Below, in pieces: positions 1 through 4,683 of a DNA stretch of 6,288 nt. The DNA comes from UBA4717 sp045580165 (lineage in GTDB: Bacteria > Bacillota > Clostridia > Oscillospirales > CAG-272). The notes below the pieces were generated by a model that was not told the origin of the DNA, searched no databases, and worked only from the letters and a program-made list of their open reading frames with translations. Position 1 is the stretch's first letter. Every line of letters begins with the position of its first letter. A program made the position numbers and the translations under genes. The stretch spans positions 1 to 6,288 of the forward strand of contig JAZNNG010000034.1 of NCBI GenBank assembly GCA_045580165.1, written 5' to 3'.

Positions 1-584
1 ACGCAATGACTATTACCCTTCTCACCGACTCGCAGGGCAAGAAAATGGGCAAAACCGCAGGCAACGCGGTATGGCTCGACCCGAAGAAGACATCACCCTA
101 CGACTTCTTCCAGTACTGGCGTAACGTAGCGGACGCTGACGTTCTTAAGTGCATCAGAATGCTCACCTTCATTCCTCTTGAGGAGATTGACAAGATGGAC
201 AAGTGGGAAGGCGCACAGCTCAACGAGGCGAAGGAAATACTCGCGTATGAGCTGACCAAGCTTGTACACGGCGAAGAAGAAGCAGAGCGTGCCAAGGCTG
301 CGTCTCGCGCACTCTTCGCAGACGGTAACAGCGCGCTTACCCCCACCGTAGAGGTTTCCGAGGAGCTTCTGCGCGACGGTGCAATAGACGTCTCGGGTCT
401 TCTCGTGCTTGGAAAAATGGTTCCTTCGCGCTCCGAGGGCAGACGCGCTATCGAGCAGGGCGGCGTTTCGGTTGACGGAGAGAAGGTAACCGACTTCAAG
501 GCGCTTATAACGAAAGAACAGCTTAAAGACGGCGTGCTTATCAAGCGCGGAAAGAAGAGCTTCTCTAAGTTTATTATGAAGTAA
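1..584 (+). CDS. tyrS: Tyrosyl-tRNA synthetase, C-terminal part (5' end outside window)
   Basis: This is a class I aminoacyl-tRNA synthetase that charges tRNA-Tyr in the cytoplasm. The window opens inside the gene in frame 3, so the ATG at 6 is an internal Met and not the start. The visible 193 residues begin just before the class I signature loop, read here as KMGKT (about residues 13-17 after the Met at 6). It sits in the family context GKKMGKTAGNAVWLD; bacterial TyrRS often has KFGKT at this place. The anticodon-binding helical region follows (YDFFQYWRN... onward). The last 65 or so residues form an S4 RNA-binding domain (LLVLGKMVPSRSEGRRAIEQGGVSVDG), the usual C-terminal domain of bacterial TyrRS. 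Full-length enzymes are about 400-420 residues, so roughly the N-terminal half, with the HIGH motif and tyrosine pocket, lies upstream. A membrane-protein gene follows after 9 nt, probably co-transcribed. The identification is firm. Confidence 0.96.
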   Translation, partial: AMTITLLTDSQGKKMGKTAGNAVWLDPKKTSPYDFFQYWRNVADADVLKCIRMLTFIPLEEIDKMDKWEGAQLNEAKEILAYELTKLVHGEEEAERAKAASRALFADGNSALTPTVEVSEELLRDGAIDVSGLLVLGKMVPSRSEGRRAIEQGGVSVDGEKVTDFKALITKEQLKDGVLIKRGKKSFSKFIMK

Positions 585-593
585 GAGGAAATT

Positions 594-1142
594 ATGAAGG
601 ATTTTTATGAAAATCACGTCGTTGACTTAGTTCTCTCGATTATTTTCTTGGCTCTCGGTATTCTGCTTCTCCCCGTGTTTTCACTGGGAGAGGTTATACT
701 CGACGTAGCGCTTGCCGCAGCGCTCTTAATCTATCTTTTCACCTTTCTTGTAAAGCGGTTATCGACAGCCAAGAGCACGGTTCTCGTGCTTACTGTAATT
801 GAGTTTACCGTGATACTGCTGATTGCGATTGGCTTAGTCCTTAAGCAGTTTAACATCTTCAATATTGCACAAAGCTGTCAGATAGTGGGTGTCGTAATCT
901 GGTTACGCAGTGTCGTCTCGCTTGTGAAGGGATATTTCGTATCGACCGCCGACGGAAGGCGCGCCTATCCGCTTGTGACCTTCCTTCTTTATATCGGTCT
1001 TGTAACGCTTGGAACTTGGCTTTTCGCCGCTCCTATCTTTACAGATACAACGCTTGCACTTATTCTGTGCATTCTGTCGTTCGTTCTCTTTGCACTATTC
1101 ACTGTCTTTACAATTCTCTTCTGGCCACGCAAGAAGAAATAA
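594..1142 (+). CDS. Six-helix integral membrane protein, HdeD/DUF308-like
   Basis: This 182-residue protein is almost entirely hydrophobic. Six membrane segments can be seen at about residues 10-29, 34-53, 62-83, 92-115, 125-145 and 152-177. Short charged turns separate them (KRLSTAK, STADGRR), and the tail is basic (WPRKKK). Size and six-helix layout recall the HdeD/DUF308 family of small membrane proteins, but I see no diagnostic motif, so this is a fold-level guess. The start is set by a GAGG ribosome-binding site at 586-589, right after the tyrS stop and 4 nt before the ATG. Only 9 nt separate it from tyrS, and a terminator at 1165-1203 closes the pair, so the two are likely one transcript. 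The link to tyrS is positional and says little about function. No signal peptide beyond the first helix and no catalytic residues are evident. Confidence 0.85.
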   Translation: MKDFYENHVVDLVLSIIFLALGILLLPVFSLGEVILDVALAAALLIYLFTFLVKRLSTAKSTVLVLTVIEFTVILLIAIGLVLKQFNIFNIAQSCQIVGVVIWLRSVVSLVKGYFVSTADGRRAYPLVTFLLYIGLVTLGTWLFAAPIFTDTTLALILCILSFVLFALFTVFTILFWPRKKK

Positions 1143-1164
1143 TACTACTCTTTTAGCGTCTTAG

Positions 1165-1203
1165 GTGCACGGCGGTATTTCATTACCTTCCGTGCACTTT
1201 TTC
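1165..1203 (+). terminator. Intrinsic terminator of the tyrS/membrane-protein transcript
   Basis: An 8-bp perfect stem GTGCACGG (1165-1172) / CCGTGCAC (1190-1197) is capped by an inner stem GGTA (1174-1177) / TACC (1184-1187). A U-rich tract (TTTTTCTTCT) starts at 1198. It lies 22 nt after the stop of the upstream gene and is well placed to end that transcript. Confidence 0.9.
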
Positions 1204-1297
1204 TTCTGTATATAACATTTTTCTTGCATTTTTATTACTTACCAACATTTCAAATTAAAAATTAAACAAATTTACGCCTATTTTTCTCTTACGGGTA

Positions 1298-1326
1298 TTG
1301 ACAAACCGTTTTAATTATGCTATTAT
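1298..1326 (+). promoter_or_regulatory. Sigma-70-type promoter of tRNA-Lys
   Basis: A perfect -35 box TTGACA (1298-1303), a 17-bp spacer and a -10 box TATTAT (1321-1326, 5/6 match to TATAAT) stand about 25 nt before the mature tRNA 5' end at 1351. The preceding stretch (about 1204-1297) is very AT-rich and may act as an UP-type element; that part is inference. Confidence 0.88.
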
Positions 1327-1350
1327 ATTTAAGCGTGAAAATACGCATAT

Positions 1351-1426
1351 GCCCCTGTAGCTCAGCCGGTAGAGCACTTGACTTTTAATCAAGGTGTCCG
1401 GGATTCGAATTCCCGCAGGAGCACCA
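1351..1426 (+). tRNA. tRNA-Lys(UUU)
   Basis: A complete cloverleaf with encoded CCA (1424-1426). The acceptor is GCCCCTG (1351-1357) / CAGGAGC (1416-1422), and the D arm is GCTC (1360-1363) / GAGC (1372-1375). The anticodon stem is CTTGA/TCAAG with loop CTTTTAA (1382-1388), giving anticodon TTT at 1384-1386. The variable loop is GTGTC. The T arm is CGGGA/TCCCG with loop TTCGAAT. The acceptor stem carries one non-Watson-Crick pair, C3 (1353) against A70 (1420), where a G would be expected. Every other helix is perfect. A strong promoter precedes it and a hairpin terminator follows directly. Confidence 0.97.
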
Positions 1427-1450
1427 AGGGACTGAGAAATCAGTCCCTTT
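1426..1450 (+). terminator. Hairpin terminator of tRNA-Lys
   Basis: Immediately after CCA, AGGGACTGA (1427-1435) pairs with TCAGTCCCT (1440-1448) over a GAAA tetraloop (1436-1439). A1426 can also pair with T1449. The 3' tail (TTTAACTTTAA) is only moderately U-rich, but the stem is perfect and the position is typical for a single-tRNA transcript. Confidence 0.8.
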
Positions 1451-1499
1451 AACTTTAATCACTGCAAAGCCGTGCATATCACCACACGTAGTGTGTATT

Positions 1500-1523
1500 T
1501 TTTCGGGATGTAGCGCAGTTGGT
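1500..1523 (+). repeat. Stray copy of the 5' end of tRNA-Pro (direct repeat, copy 1)
   Basis: These 24 bases are identical to 1694-1717, that is, four T's plus the first 20 nt of tRNA-Pro (acceptor 5' strand, positions 8-9, D-stem 5' strand and most of the D loop). The offset between copies is 194 bp. Identity stops at 1524. No anticodon arm, T arm or acceptor 3' strand follows in tRNA order, so this is not a functional tRNA. It could be the scar of a recombination event at the tRNA, a tandem-duplication remnant, or the edge of a mobile element. Confidence 0.85.
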
Positions 1524-1693
1524 GAGCAAGTCAAAACCTTCTAAATGACGGTTTTGACGCAGCGAAGTCCGCAAAGCAAGGAGCAAGCCGAGCCGAACAG
1601 GCGACCGTGAGCGACTATGCGACCGGACTGGGATGCAAGCGTAGCGCGCTACCTACTTTAAGTAATAATTCAACACATTTTTTATATTCAACC
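1524..1693. other. Unassigned structured segment between the two tRNA-Pro 5' copies
   Basis: These 170 bp lie between the direct repeats and hold no credible gene. The first 120 or so bases are GC-rich and built from loosely repeated GCGAC/GCAAG/GCGAAG words. They contain a 9-bp hairpin (1530-1558), a possible longer-range pairing AGTCCG (1566-1571) with CGGACT (1624-1629), and a perfect 12-nt palindrome GTAGCGCGCTAC (1641-1652). The last 40 bases turn AT-rich and contain a possible -10 box TATATT (1683-1688) for tRNA-Pro, without a convincing -35. The composition suggests a structured RNA or a short dispersed repeat, not a protein gene. I do not recognise the family. Confidence 0.5.
1530..1558. 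repeat. 9-bp inverted repeat (hairpin)
   Basis: GTCAAAACC (1530-1538) and GGTTTTGAC (1550-1558) are perfectly complementary around an 11-nt loop (1539-1549). No U-tract follows on either strand, so it is not a standard terminator. It begins 6 nt after the stray tRNA-Pro 5' copy ends. Confidence 0.8.
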
Positions 1694-1697
1694 TTTT

Positions 1698-1773
1698 CGG
1701 GATGTAGCGCAGTTGGTAGCGCGCGTGCTTTGGGAGCACGATGTCGCAGGTTCAAATCCTGTCATTCCGACCA
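1698..1773 (+). tRNA. tRNA-Pro(UGG)
   Basis: A complete cloverleaf with encoded CCA (1771-1773). The acceptor is CGGGATG (1698-1704) / CATTCCG (1763-1769) with one G-U pair. The D arm is GCGC (1707-1710) / GCGC (1719-1722). The anticodon stem is CGTGC/GCACG with loop TTTGGGA (1729-1735), giving anticodon TGG at 1731-1733. The T arm is GCAGG/CCTGT with loop TTCAAAT. The C1-G72 start of the acceptor is typical of bacterial tRNA-Pro. Its first 20 nt are duplicated 194 bp upstream. Confidence 0.97.
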
Positions 1774-1778
1774 AATTT

Positions 1779-1809
1779 GGCTTTGGAAAGCAATTTCCAA
1801 AGCCTTTTT
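1779..1809 (+). terminator. Intrinsic terminator of tRNA-Pro
   Basis: A perfect 11-bp stem GGCTTTGGAAA (1779-1789) / TTTCCAAAGCC (1794-1804) with a GCAA tetraloop, followed by TTTTT (1805-1809) and further U-rich sequence. It starts 5 nt after the tRNA CCA end. Confidence 0.95.
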
Positions 1810-1834
1810 CTTCGTTTTCTCCGATGCAAATTTT

Positions 1835-1864
1835 GAGGGCTGACGAAATCAATCGTCAGCCCTC
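1835..1864 (-). terminator. 12-bp hairpin after the ABC operon, probable terminator
   Basis: GAGGGCTGACGA (1835-1846) and TCGTCAGCCCTC (1853-1864) pair perfectly over a 6-nt loop, 29 nt beyond the stop of the ATPase gene. Read on the - strand the stem is followed by AAAATTTG, not a run of U, so it lacks the usual intrinsic-terminator tail. Read on the + strand there is no U-tract either. It may end the operon weakly, protect the mRNA 3' end, or insulate the convergent tRNA-Pro and ABC units. Confidence 0.55.
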
Positions 1865-1893
1865 ACTCAATTTCAAAACAGAGGTATTATTTA

Positions 1894-2643
1894 TCAATAT
1901 TCATATAAATACTTGCCGTCTTGCATCTGCTTTATTTTCACACCGAATATATCTTCAATAATGGGTAAGCTGCTGATTTCGCTCGGTGCTCCATATGCAA
2001 TGATTTCTCCGTTGTTCATCACGGTAAGCTTATCCGAAAAATCAAAAGCGAGCGGCAGATCGTGCATCACCGTCACGATCCCTTTGCCGTTATTGCCAAG
2101 CCGTTTTAACAGCTTCATCAATTCAAGCTGATGAGCGATATCAAGATAGGTGGTGGGCTCGTCCAGAAGAATGTAATCGGTATCCTGCGCAAGAGCCATT
2201 GCAATATAGGCATTTTGTCTCATACCGCCCGAAAGTGAATATAACGGCTTTTCCGCAAGGTCTGCAATTCCTACCTTCTCCATGGCAGAGAAAGCGATCT
2301 CTCTGTCGCGGCTCGTATATCTCCTCGGATAGCTGAGATATGGGAATCTGCCGTGAAGCACCATCTGCATAACGGTCATATCGGGAGTGTTTTTCCCTTG
2401 TGAAAGGTATGCTATCCTCTGCGCAATTTCTTTTCTCCTTAACGAAGAAAGCTCCGCGCCGTCTATTTCCACGGTTCCGTCTGTCATAGGCAGTATACCG
2501 AGCATCACCTTAAGAAGCGTGCTTTTTCCGCATCCGTTCACGCCGATAACACTCGTCAGCTTTCCTTTCTCAAAGGTAGCGGTAATACCGTTAAGCACAG
2601 TCTGCTTTCCGTAGCCCGCTGTAACGTTTTTTATTTCAAGCAC
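1894..2643 (-). CDS. ABC transporter ATPase, FecE/FhuC/BtuD type
   Basis: This 249-residue cytoplasmic nucleotide-binding subunit should power the importer encoded just upstream. All ABC landmarks are present: Walker A GVNGCGKST (34-42), Q-loop Gln82, signature LSGGM (137-141), Walker B YILLDEP with catalytic Glu162, D-loop YLD (166-168) and H-loop His194 (MHD). The signature reads LSGGMRQNAYIAMA where most relatives have LSGGQRQRA; both changes are unusual but not disabling. Sequence style (TAGYGKQTVLNGITATFEKGKLTSVIGVNGCGKST) matches the iron-complex/cobalamin import ATPases. The start codon is GTG (complement of CAC at 2641-2643), supported by a full AGGAGG site 8 nt upstream. It overlaps the permease gene by 8 bp, implying coupled translation. 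It is the last gene of the operon, and a hairpin follows its stop. Confidence 0.95.
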   Translation of the reverse strand: MLEIKNVTAGYGKQTVLNGITATFEKGKLTSVIGVNGCGKSTLLKVMLGILPMTDGTVEIDGAELSSLRRKEIAQRIAYLSQGKNTPDMTVMQMVLHGRFPYLSYPRRYTSRDREIAFSAMEKVGIADLAEKPLYSLSGGMRQNAYIAMALAQDTDYILLDEPTTYLDIAHQLELMKLLKRLGNNGKGIVTVMHDLPLAFDFSDKLTVMNNGEIIAYGAPSEISSLPIIEDIFGVKIKQMQDGKYLYEY

Positions 2644-3643
2644 GGCTGCGTCCTCCTTTTTTGCGAATCAGAATGAAGATAAAGAAGGGCGCACCGAGGA
2701 ATGCCATAATGATTCCCACGGGCAATTCGTAGGGTGCGAATACCACTCTTGCCAATGTGTCGCATAGTGAAACGAAGCCCGCGCCAAACAAGGCGCACAG
2801 CGGCAACAGATGCTTGGACTCCGAGGTAGCTATTCTTCTCACTGCGTGAGGTACTAAAAGTCCTACGAAGGAAAGCAGTCCGCAAACGCTGACCGCCGCA
2901 CCTGCCAATAGTGCGGAAAGCAACAAGAATATTACACGCATTACGTTCGTATTCAGCCCAAGTCCTTTAGCGTTCTCGTCACCAAGCGTGAGCACATCAA
3001 GCTCGTTTGAGAGCGTCAAAAGTATCAAGACGGATGTTAAAACGATTACCGTGGCAGGTATCAGCTTTGCGTAAGTCACCGATGAAAAATCCCCGATCCT
3101 GAAATCGTTGCTCATCATACTGACCTCGGGATTAAAGGTGGTGACAGTGTCGGATATTGCGCCGAGTAAAGCATTGAGCGCGACTCCCATCAGTATGACC
3201 GTTCCTCTTGAAGCGCCCCATTTTTTTGCACCGAGACTGACAAGTATCACGGTCAAAAACGCGCCGAGAAAGGCAAACAGAGAGAGCCTCCAACCACCCA
3301 TGATGCCGAGTGCCGAGCAAACAGTAACGGCAAGACCTGCGCCTACATTGACTCCGATAATACTCGGCGAGGCAAGACGATTAGCAAGCACGCCCTGAAT
3401 GACCGCACCCGCAACGGCAAGAGCCATACCGCAAACAAGTGCCCCAAGAACTCTTGGCAATCTTACGTAGAGCAATATTCTCGCCTCTGAGCCGTTTGCA
3501 TTACCTTTTATTATTTCCGAAAATGAAGCCCAAAGATTTACTTTTGTCGCGCCGAGACCAACTCCAAGAATTACTGACAGAAGCAGCAATCCAAGCGCGA
3601 TGCAGTATATATAAGCTATCTTATTTTTTCGTAAGCTTTTCAT
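2636..3643 (-). CDS. FecCD-family ABC importer permease
   Basis: This 335-residue polytopic membrane protein is the usual length for a BtuC/FhuB-half/FecCD permease, which works as a homodimer moving siderophore-iron, heme or corrinoid. Family hallmarks in order are: N-terminal helix (about 10-32); RLPRVLGALVCGMALAVAGA (61-80) running into VIQGVLANRLASPSIIGVNVGAG; the coupling-region motif GLLSFVGLLVPHAVRR (255-270); and the C-terminal block LPVGIIMAFLGAPFFIFIL (307-325) before a basic tail. About ten helices can be drawn. The ATG at 3643 lies inside the binding-protein gene (23-bp overlap) and has only a weak GAG site, so translation is probably coupled to the upstream gene. Substrate cannot be read from the sequence. 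The single permease implies a homodimeric channel. Confidence 0.95.
   Translation of the reverse strand: MKSLRKNKIAYIYCIALGLLLLSVILGVGLGATKVNLWASFSEIIKGNANGSEARILLYVRLPRVLGALVCGMALAVAGAVIQGVLANRLASPSIIGVNVGAGLAVTVCSALGIMGGWRLSLFAFLGAFLTVILVSLGAKKWGASRGTVILMGVALNALLGAISDTVTTFNPEVSMMSNDFRIGDFSSVTYAKLIPATVIVLTSVLILLTLSNELDVLTLGDENAKGLGLNTNVMRVIFLLLSALLAGAAVSVCGLLSFVGLLVPHAVRRIATSESKHLLPLCALFGAGFVSLCDTLARVVFAPYELPVGIIMAFLGAPFFIFILIRKKGGRSRA
2652..2657 (-). promoter_or_regulatory. Perfect Shine-Dalgarno site deciding a GTG start
   Basis: The complement of CCTCCT reads AGGAGG on the - strand, 8 nt before the GTG at 2643-2641. It lies inside the end of the permease gene and fixes the ATPase start although the codon is not ATG. 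Confidence 0.88.
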
Positions 3644-4580
3644 ATAGTATCTCGTATGACTCTGCCCACCTGTCGTTCGGCTTCAGACTGAACAGCGTTT
3701 TGTCCATTACGTGCAATCTGCCGTTCTTTACCGCATCGAGCGTACTCCAAGCAGGGTTCTCCTTCATCAGATTTTCAAGCGACCGCTTTGCCGCCTCGGT
3801 ATCACTTCCCATAGTCACCACAAAAATATGGTGCGGTTCTTCTCTAATAATCGCTTCTACACTTAAATTTTCAAGCAGGCTTGTATTACTGTCGGCAATA
3901 TTGATACATCCCATATCGCAAAGCATCTCGCCGAGAACCGTTCCGCTGCTTCCTTTCGCTTTTACAAAGCTTGACGCGGCTCTCAGCAAAAGGATCTTTC
4001 GCTCTCCATCCGGAATATCGGCTTCGGCATACTCTGCCTTGATCTTGTCGATCTGCGCTTTAACTGCAAGTCCGTTCTGCTCATACAGATCCTTGCGACC
4101 CGTAATATCGGTACAAATATCGAGCATCTTCAGATAATCTTCGAAATCATCCACGTCAAAGTAAGCAACGGCAATTCCCATAGCTTCAAGCGTTTCTCGA
4201 AGCTCAACGTTTGAGGCAGTTGATGCGCTCGCGATGACTAGATCGGGATCGGCGGATATCAAAAGCTCAAGGCTCGGTGAATGTGCGCCGCCGATATTGA
4301 CAGCATTCCCAAGGTCAAGCCCGAAATCCTCCCACGCATCCTCTGCCGAGGCGCAAAGCTTGCCACCCGCAAGCATCCAAACGTCCGCAAAGCTCCCAAG
4401 AAGCGCGGCAACTCTTTCGGGATTCTTTTTAACGTTTACCTCACGTCCGAGGGCATCGGTAAAGACTACCGTGTTTTCGTTCTCGTTCTTTAGCTGATCG
4501 TTACATGCAAGCATAGATAACAGGGTTGCCGTAATCAATATAAATGCAACTATATATTTTATTGTTTTTAAGTTTTTCAT
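3621..4580 (-). CDS. Lipoprotein substrate-binding protein of a FecB/BtuF-type ABC importer
   Basis: This 319-residue exported lipoprotein captures the ligand outside the membrane and delivers it to the permease. A lipoprotein signal peptide is clear: KNLKTIK, a hydrophobic stretch (about 9-21) and lipobox LSMLAC with acylated Cys26. The mature part opens with a charged linker and then the class III binding-protein (Peripla_BP_2) entry motif TDALGREVNVKKNPERVAAL (about 41-60). SPSLELLISADPDLVIAS (about 101-118) is also typical of the family. No pocket residue identifies the ligand; iron-siderophore, heme and corrinoid are all possible. The ATG at 4580 has a GAGG site four bases upstream. It is the first gene of the operon, about 47 nt downstream of the predicted start point of the leftward divergent promoter. 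The lipobox has Met at -3, which is tolerated but not ideal. Confidence 0.94.
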   Translation of the reverse strand: MKNLKTIKYIVAFILITATLLSMLACNDQLKNENENTVVFTDALGREVNVKKNPERVAALLGSFADVWMLAGGKLCASAEDAWEDFGLDLGNAVNIGGAHSPSLELLISADPDLVIASASTASNVELRETLEAMGIAVAYFDVDDFEDYLKMLDICTDITGRKDLYEQNGLAVKAQIDKIKAEYAEADIPDGERKILLLRAASSFVKAKGSSGTVLGEMLCDMGCINIADSNTSLLENLSVEAIIREEPHHIFVVTMGSDTEAAKRSLENLMKENPAWSTLDAVKNGRLHVMDKTLFSLKPNDRWAESYEILYEKLTKK

Positions 4581-4605
4581 ATTTCCTCATAAACGGCGTA
4601 TTTTA

Positions 4606-4634
4606 TTGACAAATCGTGCAAAACATGATATAAT
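4606..4634 (+). promoter_or_regulatory. Consensus promoter of the siroheme-protein gene
   Basis: TTGACA (4606-4611), exactly 17 bp, then TATAAT (4629-4634): both boxes match the sigma-70 consensus at all positions. Transcription should start near 4641, giving a leader of about 43 nt before the ATG at 4684. The leader contains a GAGG ribosome-binding site at 4671-4674. Confidence 0.92.
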
Positions 4635-4644
4635 ATTATATCAT
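4625..4644. promoter_or_regulatory. Perfect 20-bp palindrome under both -10 boxes, candidate operator
   Basis: ATGATATAATATTATATCAT is its own reverse complement. Its centre is the junction of the two -10 boxes (TATAAT then ATTATA). The outer arms ATGA/TCAT are not needed for either promoter, so they may be a repressor contact, for example a dimeric winged-helix regulator. They could also be a by-product of promoter symmetry. Half-site TGATATAAT does not cleanly match a 7-1-7 Fur or PerR box, so no regulator is named. Confidence 0.75.
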
Positions 4645-4663
4645 AAAAACAGATGTAAGTCAA
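4635..4663 (-). promoter_or_regulatory. Divergent promoter of the ABC importer operon
   Basis: On the - strand TTGACT (4663-4658) stands 17 bp before TATAAT (4640-4635). It is the mirror image of the rightward promoter about the point between 4634 and 4635. Predicted start is near 4628, within the spacer of the opposing promoter. Confidence 0.88.
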
Positions 4664-4683
4664 TGAAATCGAGGTAAACAACA

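Noticed and set aside
93..617. 174-residue open frame antisense to tyrS (and a second one at 98-544)
   Set aside because: Shadows of a clear tyrS reading frame on the opposite strand, with no ribosome-binding site or recognisable domain.
1483..1503. Small hairpin CACAC-GTA-GTGTG followed by a run of T's, as a terminator
   Set aside because: Only 5 bp with a 3-nt loop. The tRNA-Lys transcript already has a better terminator at 1426-1450, and nothing is transcribed into this point.
1539..1549. Loop TTCTAAATGAC in the 1530-1558 hairpin, following a tRNA-like 5' domain, looks like an anticodon loop with CTA (amber or pyrrolysine type)
   Set aside because: The loop is 11 nt, the 9-bp stem is too long for an anticodon arm, and no T arm or matching acceptor 3' strand follows. 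Coincidence is the better reading.
1607..1843. 78-residue open frame on + strand crossing tRNA-Pro and its terminator
   Set aside because: It has no ribosome-binding site, overlaps a certain tRNA and its terminator, and its residues simply read through tRNA sequence.
1713..1961. 82-residue open frame on + strand from inside tRNA-Pro
   Set aside because: It begins within the tRNA, crosses two hairpins and runs antisense into the ATPase gene; no coding character.
3439..4137. 232-residue open frame antisense to the permease and binding-protein genes
   Set aside because: A shadow frame; the - strand genes carry family motifs across the whole span.
4625..4644. Fur, PerR or Zur box under the divergent promoter
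   Set aside because: The palindrome is an even 20-mer whose half-sites do not fit the 7-1-7 arrangement; much of it is explained by the two -10 boxes. Kept as an unnamed candidate operator.
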